A DNA stretch of 64,000 nt from Flavobacterium sp. NKUCC04_CG. Its GTDB lineage: Bacteria > Bacteroidota > Bacteroidia > Flavobacteriales > Flavobacteriaceae. The stretch spans positions 124,001-188,000 of the forward strand of contig NZ_JAHKRA010000001.1 in assembly GCF_019345525.1 (NCBI RefSeq), read 5' to 3'. The notes beneath the pieces were generated by a model. The model worked only from the letters and a program-made list of their open reading frames with translations, ran no database searches and was not told the DNA's origin. A program made the translations under genes and the position numbers. The stretch's first letter is position 1. The number at the start of each line of letters is the position of its first letter. Positions 1 through 8,713 of this stretch are shown here, in pieces.

Positions 1-218
1 GCATTTTTAAAAGGTGAGATTTAAAAGCAGCAAATTAGTAAAAATACCTCGGCTTTTCAAACCTAAAAGTAAAGAAACTATTTATCGAGCAAGCATAAAC
101 TGTATTTACTCTAAAAAAGAAAGCCTATTAAATAATTTATGACAATTGTTTAAATAAGAAAAAAACTGGCATTGTTTTGGATAATAATTTATCAATATAA
201 AACCTTAATCATCTCAGT

Positions 219-482
219 ATGAAAAAATTAATTTTAACAGCATTACTTGCACTACCTGTGCTCGGATTTGCACAAGAAAGGCCTAGAGTCGAGAAAAAGA
301 ACAGCGAACCAAGAAAATCTAAGGATAAAATCGCCTATATCTTAAATAACCAATTGGTGAGTAAAGCAGAACTCGATAAACTCTCCACAGAGCAGATTAC
401 AAAAATCAATATCGTTAAAGAACCTTTTATCAAAGACGGTATAGAGTATATGGGTCAAATTCAAATGGAATCCATTGAGTAG
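219..482 (+). CDS. small exported protein with a receptor-plug-like mini domain
   Basis: An 87-residue protein with a clear Sec signal peptide (MKK, a hydrophobic stretch, then a GFAQ cleavage region near residue 19), so it is periplasmic or secreted. After a short charged linker (residues 20-37) comes one compact segment, YILNNQLVSKAELDKLS followed by TEQITKINIVKE. Its pattern (a named element, then a residue-by-residue 'I, V/I, K' strand) recalls the plug/secretin-like mini domain found in Bacteroidota TonB-dependent receptors and at the end of M56/BlaR1-like peptidases. No partner gene is adjacent: the next gene is convergent. The start has no Shine-Dalgarno, as is usual in this phylum. 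The function is unknown and the domain resemblance is my pattern reading, not a search result. Confidence 0.75.
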   Translation: MKKLILTALLALPVLGFAQERPRVEKKNSEPRKSKDKIAYILNNQLVSKAELDKLSTEQITKINIVKEPFIKDGIEYMGQIQMESIE

Positions 483-534
483 TTCTCGGGAGGGAATTTT
501 TACCTGGAATATATTCTCACTCCAATGCATTAAT

Positions 535-604
535 AATCCATATTTATTTTTATAAGTAACCAATTCCCTTCGAGTCGGTCGTTATATAGAAATAAATATG
601 GATT
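535..604 (+). terminator. long AT-rich inverted repeat, probable terminator
   Basis: The arms 535-549 (AATCCATATTTATTT) and 590-604 are perfect 15-bp inverted copies. They extend through a G-T wobble and four more pairs (TATA at 551-554 and 585-588), leaving a 30-nt loop. Seven Ts follow (603-609). It lies between the convergent small-protein and antiporter genes, so it may terminate the small gene. The loop is long for an intrinsic terminator. Confidence 0.5.
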
Positions 605-705
605 TTTTTATTTCAGCATTTTCAAATTTTACAATTAGACGTTTTACCCTCAGTAAATTGCGCTAATGTGCTGATTTTTATTAAAAACCCCGGTTTATAC
701 CTCCC

Positions 706-1986
706 TTATTTCTGAGTTGGATTTTCAAGATTCTTTTCACTAGTTTCCTCTTTCAAAACTGTCTTGGCGACTTTTCCAATAGAAAGTCCTTGCACTACGA
801 TAGAAAACAACACCACGATATAAGTAATCTCTAAAAGCATTTCTTTGTATTCGTTATAAGGTAGTGATAACACTAAAGCAATCGAAACACCTCCACGAAT
901 CCCTCCCCAAACCAACACAATCAAGGATCCTTTAGTATAAATTCTATTTCTCGAAAAAACTCTATAGGGTATTAAGATTGACAACATCCTCGAGAATAAA
1001 ACAACTAATATCGTAATTAAGGCTAACCAAATATGTTTTTCAATATCGGGTAATAACAACAATTCAAACCCGATAAACATAAACAGAATTGCATTTAGGA
1101 TTTCATCTATTAACTCCCAGAACTTAGTGAGATAGTCTTGAGTTTCGTCGTTCATCGCCACTTTTTTTCCGTAATTACCAATAACAAGCCCGGCAATTAC
1201 CATGGCCAGCGGACTTGAAACATGTAAGGTTTTGGTCAGCAGAAACCCACCCATAACCAAGGCCAATGTAATGAGTACAGTCACTTTATAATCGTCTATC
1301 TTTTTCATTACATGTGAAGCGGAATAACCCAACAGAAAACCTACCAAAACACCTCCTATAACTTCTTGTGCGAAAAACTTAGACACCGACAAAAAGGTGA
1401 TGTCCACATCTTCACTCAAAGCCAATCGCAAAACTACCGCAAACATAACTACGGCAACTCCATCGTTAAAAAGAGACTCCCCAGTGATTTTTGTCTCTAT
1501 GGACTTGGGCACTTTTACCTGTTTTAAAACACTTAAAACCACTATAGGATCTGTCGGTGAAATTAAAGTTCCAAACAGTAAACAATAGATAAAGGGAAGT
1601 GAAACCCCAAATAAAGGACAGATATAGAACAGGAATCCAGCAATAAAGAAAGCGGAAAGAACTACACTGACAGTTGAATACAACATAATAGCGAGTCGAT
1701 GTTCACGCAAATCAGCGATATTGATATGCAATGCCCCAGCAAACAACAAAAAATTCAACATGGCACCCATCAATACCTCATCAAAATCAAACTGACTGAT
1801 CAACTTAAAAAAATCTCGGGTTGCTTCGGGGAAAAGTTGATCGCCAAGCAAACGTATCCCTATAGATACCAATACGGCAATAACCATGATACCGATTGTC
1901 GTAGGCAGTTTTAAAAATCGCAAATTCAAATAAGCAAACCAAGATGCCAATACAATAAATATTGAAAAAGTATAATAGAGCTCCAT
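706..1986 (-). CDS. Na+/H+ (cation:proton) antiporter, CPA1/NhaP-like
   Basis: A 426-residue polytopic inner-membrane protein with about 12 hydrophobic segments, a typical length for short NhaP/CPA1 exchangers. It would exchange protons for Na+ or K+ in pH and salt homeostasis. The family signatures are visible: SPTDPIVVLSVL with Asp146, and GESLFNDGVAVVMF with Asn174-Asp175, the residues that form the ion site in CPA1 transporters. A short hydrophilic tail (about 405-426) follows the last helix, and there is no RCK or universal-stress regulatory domain. It is convergent with the small gene on its left and is followed upstream by pepA on the same strand, more than 160 bp away, so it is probably transcribed alone. 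Ion specificity cannot be read from the sequence. Confidence 0.9.
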   Translation of the reverse strand: MELYYTFSIFIVLASWFAYLNLRFLKLPTTIGIMVIAVLVSIGIRLLGDQLFPEATRDFFKLISQFDFDEVLMGAMLNFLLFAGALHINIADLREHRLAIMLYSTVSVVLSAFFIAGFLFYICPLFGVSLPFIYCLLFGTLISPTDPIVVLSVLKQVKVPKSIETKITGESLFNDGVAVVMFAVVLRLALSEDVDITFLSVSKFFAQEVIGGVLVGFLLGYSASHVMKKIDDYKVTVLITLALVMGGFLLTKTLHVSSPLAMVIAGLVIGNYGKKVAMNDETQDYLTKFWELIDEILNAILFMFIGFELLLLPDIEKHIWLALITILVVLFSRMLSILIPYRVFSRNRIYTKGSLIVLVWGGIRGGVSIALVLSLPYNEYKEMLLEITYIVVLFSIVVQGLSIGKVAKTVLKEETSEKNLENPTQK

Positions 1987-2072
1987 AAAACAGAATCGTT
2001 TACTTCAAATTTAGTCAAAAAACAACAAGTAATTACTCCGGATTCGAAGATACTTATTAAGCAGCTACGAGG

Positions 2073-2094
2073 ATGCGACCATGCGACCATGCGC
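2073..2094. repeat. 8-bp tandem repeat (ATGCGACC)
   Basis: ATGCGACC occurs at 2073-2080 and 2081-2088, followed by a partial third copy (ATGCGC, 2089-2094). It is a short simple repeat just downstream of the pepA terminator. No function is apparent. Confidence 0.6.
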
Positions 2095-2103
2095 ATATAA
2101 AAA

Positions 2104-2124
2104 AAGCAGCCAATAGGGCTGCTT
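2104..2124 (-). terminator. intrinsic terminator of pepA
   Basis: AAGCAGCC (2104-2111) pairs with GGCTGCTT (2117-2124) around a 5-nt loop. Read leftward, the stem is followed by a run of seven Ts. It lies 30 bp beyond the pepA stop codon. Confidence 0.85.
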
Positions 2125-2153
2125 TATATATATAATTCTAGATTAAAAACCGT

Positions 2154-3554
2154 TTAAAGTCCTTTGTAGTTAGCTAAGAAATGTACCAAAGTACGGATAC
2201 CGGTTCCGGTTCCACCATGTCCTTTATAATTTTGAGGAGCTTCTGTAAAAGCAGGTCCAGCAATATCGATATGAACATACGGATATTTGGCAAAATGCTC
2301 TAAAAACTTACCTGCAGTAATGGTTCCTGCATTACGACCACCAATGTTTTTTAAGTCGGCGATTGAGGACTTTACTTGTTCTTTGTAATCATCCCAGAAA
2401 GGCAATAAAGCCAAACGTTCGTGTACTGCAAATCCCGATTTCACTAAAGCTGCCAAAACCTCATCACTTGCATTACCCATAAGGCAGGAAGCACGGTCTC
2501 CCGCCACCATTAAGGCTGCTCCAGTAAGTGTTGCAGCATCAATAATCAATTCGGGTTCATATTGATTGGCATAGGCAATAGCATCACCTAAGATCATACG
2601 TCCTTCTGCATCGGTATTCAATACTTCCACTGTGGTACCGTCATACATGGTAATTACATCACCAGGTGTATAGGCGTTTCCACCGGGTCTATTATCCGTT
2701 GCAGGAATCAAACCGATGATATGTACATTCATTTTATTTAAAGCCGCTGCATAGATAGTACCCGCCATACAAGCTGCACCACCCATATCCGACTTCATCA
2801 AATCCATAGAACTCGGTGTCGGCTTTAAACTCAAACCTCCCGTATCATACACCACCCCTTTACCAACTAAAACCACCGGTTTTGAATTGATAGCATTGGC
2901 TGGTTTGTATTCCATAATCGTGAAAGTTGGAGGATCAATCGACCCCTTGTTTACAGCAATTAATCCACCCATTTTCAGGTCTTCAATTTTTGCCTTATCC
3001 AATACCTTTACGTCGAAATGAGCTTCCTGACCTAATAATTCAATTTCTTTGGCCAATTGTTCCGCAGTCAAAAAACTAACGGGCTCGTTAACCATTGTTC
3101 TAGCCCAATATACCGCTTTAATAGTGTGGTTTAAATCACTGATTATTTTAGCGTCAAAAGCACCTTTCAGTTGAATCTGTTTTAAGGCATAGCTTTTCTC
3201 TGCTGCATCTTTGAAATATTTTAAAAACTGATAGTTTGACAAAGCTATACCTTCTGTCAAGGCTAGAGCGGCATCGGTACTACCGACTACAGTTAAATTA
3301 TCTGCTTTTACATCCAATTGGGTGCGTATCGCATATCCAGCAAGCCGCATTTTCTCTAAATCAGCGTTTTCCTTTACAAAAAAGAAATATTGATTGCTCA
3401 TTTTAACGAAATCACTTTCTTTTTTTGACTTTAAGAATTCTTCTACAAAAGTAGAAAGCCATTCCACATTAGGAAATTCAAGTGTATTTTGTTCCGCACC
3501 CAGGACATAAACGACATTTGCCTGAGTTTGGATTTCATTAACCAGTTGTATCAT
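2154..3554 (-). CDS. pepA: leucyl aminopeptidase (M17 family)
   Basis: A 466-residue cytosolic M17 metallo-aminopeptidase that removes N-terminal residues from peptides, normally as a hexamer with two metal ions. The catalytic C-terminal domain is intact: Lys232 and Asp237 in VGKGVVYDTGG, Lys254 and Asp256 in MKSDMGGA, and the M17 signature NTDAEGRM (Asp315, Glu317, Arg319). These correspond to the metal ligands and catalytic Lys/Arg of E. coli PepA. The less conserved N-terminal domain spans about residues 1-150. It lies 36 bp downstream of the UbiA-like gene on the same strand and has its own terminator, so the two may be co-transcribed. Whether it also has the DNA-binding role of E. coli PepA cannot be told. 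Confidence 0.96.
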   Translation of the reverse strand: MIQLVNEIQTQANVVYVLGAEQNTLEFPNVEWLSTFVEEFLKSKKESDFVKMSNQYFFFVKENADLEKMRLAGYAIRTQLDVKADNLTVVGSTDAALALTEGIALSNYQFLKYFKDAAEKSYALKQIQLKGAFDAKIISDLNHTIKAVYWARTMVNEPVSFLTAEQLAKEIELLGQEAHFDVKVLDKAKIEDLKMGGLIAVNKGSIDPPTFTIMEYKPANAINSKPVVLVGKGVVYDTGGLSLKPTPSSMDLMKSDMGGAACMAGTIYAAALNKMNVHIIGLIPATDNRPGGNAYTPGDVITMYDGTTVEVLNTDAEGRMILGDAIAYANQYEPELIIDAATLTGAALMVAGDRASCLMGNASDEVLAALVKSGFAVHERLALLPFWDDYKEQVKSSIADLKNIGGRNAGTITAGKFLEHFAKYPYVHIDIAGPAFTEAPQNYKGHGGTGTGIRTLVHFLANYKGL

Positions 3555-3590
3555 TTTATTATTTATTTTAGAAATACAAATATACCTTTT

Positions 3591-4424
3591 TTAGACAAAG
3601 CTAAAAAACTTCTCGCCAACTATCAATAGCCACCAAACTATCGGAACACTTTCTACCCAAAAGAGGGTGAAATATTTGGTTTGTTGAGGCGAAGCCTTCC
3701 ATGTAAAAAATAACACCAAGGCTACGATGACCAAATTATTCCATGCTTGTATAGACTGAAACCCGAGCTTAAAAAACTCTAAAAAATAAAATGGAATCAA
3801 CAATAAGAAAATGAGTCTTTTGGTTTTTTCCATTCCCAAAGTCTGAGGCACGGTTTTTAACTTTTTATCATCAAATTGCAAATCGACGATTTCAAAAATT
3901 AAAATTAAGATCAAGACGAGAAAGAAACGTTGCAAAAACTTGATTCCAATATCCTGTGTCAATGCTAATCCGGCATTAACTATCGGCACAATCAGTGTGA
4001 CACCAGCCCAACAAAACGATACAATATAAATTTTAATACCTGCCCAATTTCGTAAATTTGGAATTTTCGGGTAAATCGGTATCGCATACAACAAGCACAG
4101 TAACAACAGTCCTAAAGTAACGAGCTGTGCATTAAACTGCAGCATAAAAAAACTAAAACCCGCAATCGTCAAAGCAATCAGACTCATCGCAATTATCGCT
4201 TTCATGTTTTTTGAAAACACGCCTTTTGACTTATAAACCGTTTCGGCATATTTAATAAAATTATAGGAAAAAAGTGTCCCAAAAAAAGCAAGGGCAGATA
4301 CGACTGTATCAAATGGAATATTGCAAAAATAAAAAGTCATTTGAACCAGTGAAAATACGGCCAACGAAACATGTACACTCCCATTGAGATAGAGGTTGAA
4401 AGCAGTTCGGATAGAGTTATTCAT
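3591..4424 (-). CDS. UbiA-like polytopic membrane protein
   Basis: A 277-residue protein with about eight to nine hydrophobic helices and no signal peptide. The second half carries FEIVDLQFDDKK followed by TVPQTLGM (Asp181, Asp185, Asp186), which matches the second Asp-rich motif and following loop of UbiA prenyltransferases. LLYAIPIYPK near 111-120 fits the UbiA 'YS.P' region. The first Asp-rich motif (normally NDxxDxxxD) is not recognisable. Around 53-60 the protein reads SYNFIKYA, so a Mg-diphosphate site may be missing and prenyl transfer is doubtful. It is probably an uncharacterised UbiA-superfamily member. It is divergent from gcvP and upstream of pepA. Confidence 0.65.
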   Translation of the reverse strand: MNNSIRTAFNLYLNGSVHVSLAVFSLVQMTFYFCNIPFDTVVSALAFFGTLFSYNFIKYAETVYKSKGVFSKNMKAIIAMSLIALTIAGFSFFMLQFNAQLVTLGLLLLCLLYAIPIYPKIPNLRNWAGIKIYIVSFCWAGVTLIVPIVNAGLALTQDIGIKFLQRFFLVLILILIFEIVDLQFDDKKLKTVPQTLGMEKTKRLIFLLLIPFYFLEFFKLGFQSIQAWNNLVIVALVLFFTWKASPQQTKYFTLFWVESVPIVWWLLIVGEKFFSFV

Positions 4425-4551
4425 AGGGAGACTTCTGTATGAAGCTGTAATTTAAGTACATTTTTAAAATTAGGTTCTATATTCGGTAAAAATATCGGAT
4501 TTATGGTTATTTTTGTATGCTTAAACACAACTTATCTTTTATAATAGTAGA

Positions 4552-7401
4552 ATGAAAAAAAATGCATTTGCTTTAAGACACATTGGTCCAAGACCGGCGG
4601 ATTTGGAACATATGTTAAAAACTGTTCAAGTTGACAACATAGAACAACTGATTTACGAAACTTTCCCAGACAATATTCGGTTAAAACAAGATTTACAATT
4701 AGACCCTGCTATGACAGAGTATGAGTATTTGGCTCATATTCAAGAATTGGGTAATAAAAACAAAGTTTTTCGTACGTATATCGGAATGGGATATCACGAA
4801 GCAGTTGTACCTGCGGCTATTCAAAGAAATATTTTTGAAAATCCAGGATGGTATACCGCATATACTCCATATCAAGCAGAGATTGCCCAAGGTCGTTTGG
4901 AAGCGCTTTTAAATTTTCAGACTACGGTTATAGAGTTATCGGGTATGGAAATTGCCAATGCTTCTCTATTGGATGAAGGAACTGCTGCTGCTGAAGCTAT
5001 GGCTCTTTTATTTGATGTTAGAACCCGTGACCAAAAGAAAAACAACGCAAACAAATTTTTTGTTTCAGAAGCTATACTTCCTCAAACGCTTTCGATTTTA
5101 CAAACCCGTTCAACGCCAATTGGAATTGAATTAGTAGTTGGTAATCACGAAACTTTTGATTTCTCAGAAGCTTATTTTGGAGCTATATTACAATATCCAG
5201 GTAAATACGGTCAAGTTTATGATTACACAGACTTTATCCATATAGCCAAATCCAAAGACATTAAAGTAGCCGTTGCTGCAGATATTTTGTCTTTAGTGAC
5301 TTTAAAATCTCCAGGAGAGATGGGCGCTGATGTTGTTGTAGGAACTACACAACGTTTTGGTATTCCACTAGGATTTGGAGGTCCTCATGCAGGTTTCTTC
5401 GCAACTAAGGAAGAGCACAAACGCAGTATGCCAGGACGTATCATTGGGGTTTCTCAAGATGCGGATGGAAACCGTGCACTTCGTATGGCTTTACAAACTA
5501 GAGAGCAACATATCAAACGCGAAAGAGCGACTTCTAATATTTGTACAGCTCAAGTATTATTGGCTGTTATGGCAGGAATGTATGCGGTTTATCACGGTCC
5601 TAAAGGATTGGAGTTTATCGCCAATGAGGTTCACACCAAAGCGGTAACTGTTTCTAAAGCTTTAGAAAAACTAGGCTTTAAACAAAAGAACAGCGATTTC
5701 TTTGATACGATTTTGATCGAAGCCAATTCGGCTAAAGTTCGTGCCATTGCAGAACATTACAGTGTAAACTTTAATTATATCGACGAGCAAACACTTTCTA
5801 TTTCCTTAAACGAAACGGCAAATTTAAGCGACATCAATACGATTGTTGAAATTTTTGCAGAAGTTGCTGACAAGGATTTCTTTAAGATCACCGAAATCGA
5901 AACCGGTGTTCATTTTGCAGAAAGACTAGCTAGAAATACACCGTTTTTACAACATGATGTGTTTAATAGTCACCATTCTGAAACGCAATTAATGCGTTAT
6001 ATCAAAAGATTAGAGCGTAAAGATTTGGCTTTAAATCAATCGATGATTTCTTTAGGATCTTGTACGATGAAATTGAATGCTGCTGCTGAGATGCTTCCTT
6101 TAAGCAATCCGCAATGGAACAACATTCACCCGTTTGCGCCTGCTGAACAAGCAGAAGGCTATATGACCATGTTAAAAGCTTTAGAAGAGCAATTGAATGT
6201 GATTACAGGATTTGCAGGTACCTCTTTACAACCAAACTCTGGTGCACAAGGAGAATATGCCGGTTTAATGGCCATCCGTGCTTATCACCATGCCAATGGA
6301 GATTTTCAAAGAAACATCGCCTTAATTCCAGCTTCTGCTCACGGAACCAACCCGGCTTCTGCTGCAATGGCAGGAATGAAAGTTGTAGTTACTAAAACTA
6401 CGGAAGAAGGTAATATCGATGTGGAAGATTTAAAAGCTAAGGCGGAATTACACAAAGATAATTTATCTTGTTTAATGGTAACTTACCCATCTACTCATGG
6501 AGTTTATGAAAGTGCTATTACCGAAATAACAAATATCATTCATCAAAATGGTGGTCAAGTCTATATGGACGGTGCCAATATGAATGCCCAAGTTGCCATG
6601 ACAAATCCAGCCAATATCGGAGCTGACGTTTGCCACTTAAACTTACATAAAACTTTCGCTATTCCACATGGTGGAGGTGGACCAGGGGTTGGACCAATTT
6701 GTGTAGCACCACATTTAGTTCAATTCTTACCGTCAAATCCTTTGGTAAAAACCGGAGGCGAAAACGCAATTACTTCTATCTCTTCGGCTCCTTATGGTTC
6801 GGCATTGGTTTGTCTGATCTCTTACGGTTATATCGTGATGTTAGGTGCTGACGGTTTGAAAAAAGTAACGGAACAAGCTATTTTAAATGCCAATTATATG
6901 AAAGCCCGTTTAGAAGGTCATTACGACATTCTTTATACGGGTGAAAAAGGAAGAGCCGCTCACGAAATGATCGTAGACTGTCGTCCATTTAAACAAAACG
7001 GAATTGAAGTAACCGATATCGCAAAACGTTTAATCGATTACGGTTTCCATGCACCAACGGTATCTTTCCCTGTGGCTGGAACACTTATGATTGAACCAAC
7101 AGAAAGTGAAAGCGTTGAGGAATTAGACCGCTTCTGTGATGCGATGATTTCTATTCGTAAAGAAATTGCCAACGCAACAGCAGAGAATCCGGTAAACGAA
7201 TTGAAAAATGCGCCTCACACTCTAGCTTTATTAACTGCTGACAACTGGGATCTACCTTATTCAAGAGAAAAGGCAGCCTACCCAATAGAACACGTAGTGG
7301 ATAATAAATTCTGGCCTAGTGTTCGTCGTATTGACGATGCATACGGAGATAGAAACTTAGTTTGTTCTTGTGCTCCTATCGAAGCATATATGGAAAACTA
7401 G
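4552..7401 (+). CDS. gcvP: glycine dehydrogenase (decarboxylating), P-protein
   Basis: A 949-residue, full-length single-chain (alpha2 type) P-protein of the glycine cleavage system. It decarboxylates glycine with pyridoxal phosphate and passes the aminomethyl group to the lipoyl arm of GcvH. Two homologous halves are visible: an N-terminal GDC-P domain (about 1-430, opening with [11 protein letters not shown]) and the catalytic C-terminal half (about 455-949). The PLP lysine is Lys700 in [18 protein letters not shown], followed by the glycine-rich loop. The family motif [10 protein letters not shown] lies near residue 500. gcvH and gcvT are not in the window, which is common in Flavobacteria where the genes are dispersed. 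A strong terminator follows. Confidence 0.98.
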   Translation: MKKNAFALRHIGPRPADLEHMLKTVQVDNIEQLIYETFPDNIRLKQDLQLDPAMTEYEYLAHIQELGNKNKVFRTYIGMGYHEAVVPAAIQRNIFENPGWYTAYTPYQAEIAQGRLEALLNFQTTVIELSGMEIANASLLDEGTAAAEAMALLFDVRTRDQKKNNANKFFVSEAILPQTLSILQTRSTPIGIELVVGNHETFDFSEAYFGAILQYPGKYGQVYDYTDFIHIAKSKDIKVAVAADILSLVTLKSPGEMGADVVVGTTQRFGIPLGFGGPHAGFFATKEEHKRSMPGRIIGVSQDADGNRALRMALQTREQHIKRERATSNICTAQVLLAVMAGMYAVYHGPKGLEFIANEVHTKAVTVSKALEKLGFKQKNSDFFDTILIEANSAKVRAIAEHYSVNFNYIDEQTLSISLNETANLSDINTIVEIFAEVADKDFFKITEIETGVHFAERLARNTPFLQHDVFNSHHSETQLMRYIKRLERKDLALNQSMISLGSCTMKLNAAAEMLPLSNPQWNNIHPFAPAEQAEGYMTMLKALEEQLNVITGFAGTSLQPNSGAQGEYAGLMAIRAYHHANGDFQRNIALIPASAHGTNPASAAMAGMKVVVTKTTEEGNIDVEDLKAKAELHKDNLSCLMVTYPSTHGVYESAITEITNIIHQNGGQVYMDGANMNAQVAMTNPANIGADVCHLNLHKTFAIPHGGGGPGVGPICVAPHLVQFLPSNPLVKTGGENAITSISSAPYGSALVCLISYGYIVMLGADGLKKVTEQAILNANYMKARLEGHYDILYTGEKGRAAHEMIVDCRPFKQNGIEVTDIAKRLIDYGFHAPTVSFPVAGTLMIEPTESESVEELDRFCDAMISIRKEIANATAENPVNELKNAPHTLALLTADNWDLPYSREKAAYPIEHVVDNKFWPSVRRIDDAYGDRNLVCSCAPIEAYMEN

Positions 7402-7428
7402 TCGAAAACCGACTTCAAAATAACTTTT

Positions 7429-7451
7429 AAGGACCTCTAATCGGGGTCCTT
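7429..7451 (+). terminator. intrinsic terminator of gcvP
   Basis: AAGGACC (7429-7435) pairs with GGTCCTT (7445-7451), followed by A and seven Ts. It lies 28 bp after the gcvP stop. Confidence 0.9.
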
Positions 7452-7503
7452 ATTTTTTTAGCTTTTATTTTTGCTTTTATTTAGACTAATTATGAATAAT
7501 GAT

Positions 7504-7511
7504 TATATTTG
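7504..7511 (+). promoter_or_regulatory. -7 promoter element of the siderophore operon
   Basis: TATATTTG matches the Bacteroidota -7 consensus TAnnTTTG exactly and lies 38 bp before the ATG at 7549. No convincing TTTG -33 box is seen at the usual spacing. Its position argues that translation starts at 7549 and not at the in-frame TTG further upstream. Confidence 0.6.
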
Positions 7512-7548
7512 CATCTTTATTAATCATTTCCCCCTAAATAAAAGAAAC

Positions 7549-8700
7549 ATGTTCCCCCCTAAAAAAACTTTTTTTAACTGGCTTCTTGTACTTTTACTAT
7601 CCCACAATTTAACTAGTGCGCAAGATAAAATTGCGATTGGAGAAACCCGTGAACTGCAGTCCAAGATACTTCATGAAAATCGAAGCCTACAAATTTACCT
7701 TCCCCCATCCTATCAAAATTCAAAAATTCAGCAGGCCCACTATCCCGTTATTTATTTATTAGATAGCGAAACTAATTTTCACTATCTGACGGGCTTTATC
7801 GAAAAAATTTCGCAGGGGCCCTATGCCTATATTCCCGAAATGATTGTAGTAGGTATCGTCAATACCAACCGCTCCAGAGACTTAACTCCCACCCCTATAA
7901 TCGATAAAAAAACCAAACAACTAGACACTAAAAACTCCGGTGGCAATGAGGCTTTTATCTCTTTTATACAACAAGAACTGTTCCCATGGGTCGATAGTCA
8001 CTACCGCACTGAAAACTATAAAATACTAATCGGTCATTCCTTTGGTGGAATCACGGCTTTAAATATACTGCTGCATCACACCAAAATGTTTAATGCTTAC
8101 CTGGTACACGATCCGAGCATTTGGTATGATAATCAGCTTGTTTTAAAACAATTTGAAGCAAGTACTACAACCGACTTATTAAAGCGAAAGCTCTATCTAA
8201 CTCAAGCCGGAGAACCATTTAATAACACCGAACTCAACGATCATTTTACATCCAACAAAAAATTTAAAGCTTTGTTGGATAAGGGTAAATTCCAAAATTT
8301 AAAATGGCAATTTCAACAATATGAAGCGGAAGATCACGGAAGCATACCGATTATTGGCAATTTAGATGGTTTACGATATATTTTTAAAGCACATCAAATC
8401 AATATCAAAGCGGTAGCCACACAACCCGATCTAATCAAAAATTCTTACCGTAAATTGAGCGAAGACTTAAATTTTCAATTTCTTCCCACGGAAACCTATA
8501 TCGAAAAAGTTGCTCGCTATTTGATGCGTATAGGCAAAATGGAACAAGCTCTTGGCTATCTCGAACAAAACCTCAGTAGTTTTCCACACAGTCCGCAAGC
8601 CCATTATTCTTTGTATGAATATTATATACAAATCCAGCAAAAAGAAAAAGCTGAAGCTTATTTAAGTGAAGCTTTAACCTTGGGCTATCCTTCTAATTAA
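7549..8700 (+). CDS. exported alpha/beta hydrolase, siderophore-esterase-like, with TPR tail
   Basis: A 383-residue exported esterase of the esterase D/IroE-Fes family. I take ATG 7549 because it is followed directly by a signal peptide (hydrophobic core, then LTSAQ, about residues 1-25). The upstream in-frame TTG at 7471 would put the promoter element inside the gene. The nucleophile elbow is GHSFGG with Ser164, and the catalytic His is probably His263 in EAEDHGS. An acidic residue between them cannot be assigned surely. Residues about 300-383 form one or two TPR-like helical repeats (YLMRIGKMEQALGYLEQNL). It is the first gene of a three-gene operon with a PepSY protein and a TonB receptor. 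This context suggests it hydrolyses an ester-type ferric siderophore in the periplasm to release iron; that role is inference. Confidence 0.82.
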   Translation: MFPPKKTFFNWLLVLLLSHNLTSAQDKIAIGETRELQSKILHENRSLQIYLPPSYQNSKIQQAHYPVIYLLDSETNFHYLTGFIEKISQGPYAYIPEMIVVGIVNTNRSRDLTPTPIIDKKTKQLDTKNSGGNEAFISFIQQELFPWVDSHYRTENYKILIGHSFGGITALNILLHHTKMFNAYLVHDPSIWYDNQLVLKQFEASTTTDLLKRKLYLTQAGEPFNNTELNDHFTSNKKFKALLDKGKFQNLKWQFQQYEAEDHGSIPIIGNLDGLRYIFKAHQINIKAVATQPDLIKNSYRKLSEDLNFQFLPTETYIEKVARYLMRIGKMEQALGYLEQNLSSFPHSPQAHYSLYEYYIQIQQKEKAEAYLSEALTLGYPSN

Positions 8701-8713
8701 TACAATCTACATC

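Noticed and set aside
162..185. Possible sigma-54 promoter (TGGCAT ... TGGA) before the small exported gene
   Set aside because: The -24 half looks good but the -12 half lacks GC at the right spacing, and no enhancer-binding protein gene is nearby.
7471..7548. 26-codon N-terminal extension of the esterase from TTG 7471
   Set aside because: It would bury the -7 promoter element and place a non-signal segment before a clear signal peptide.
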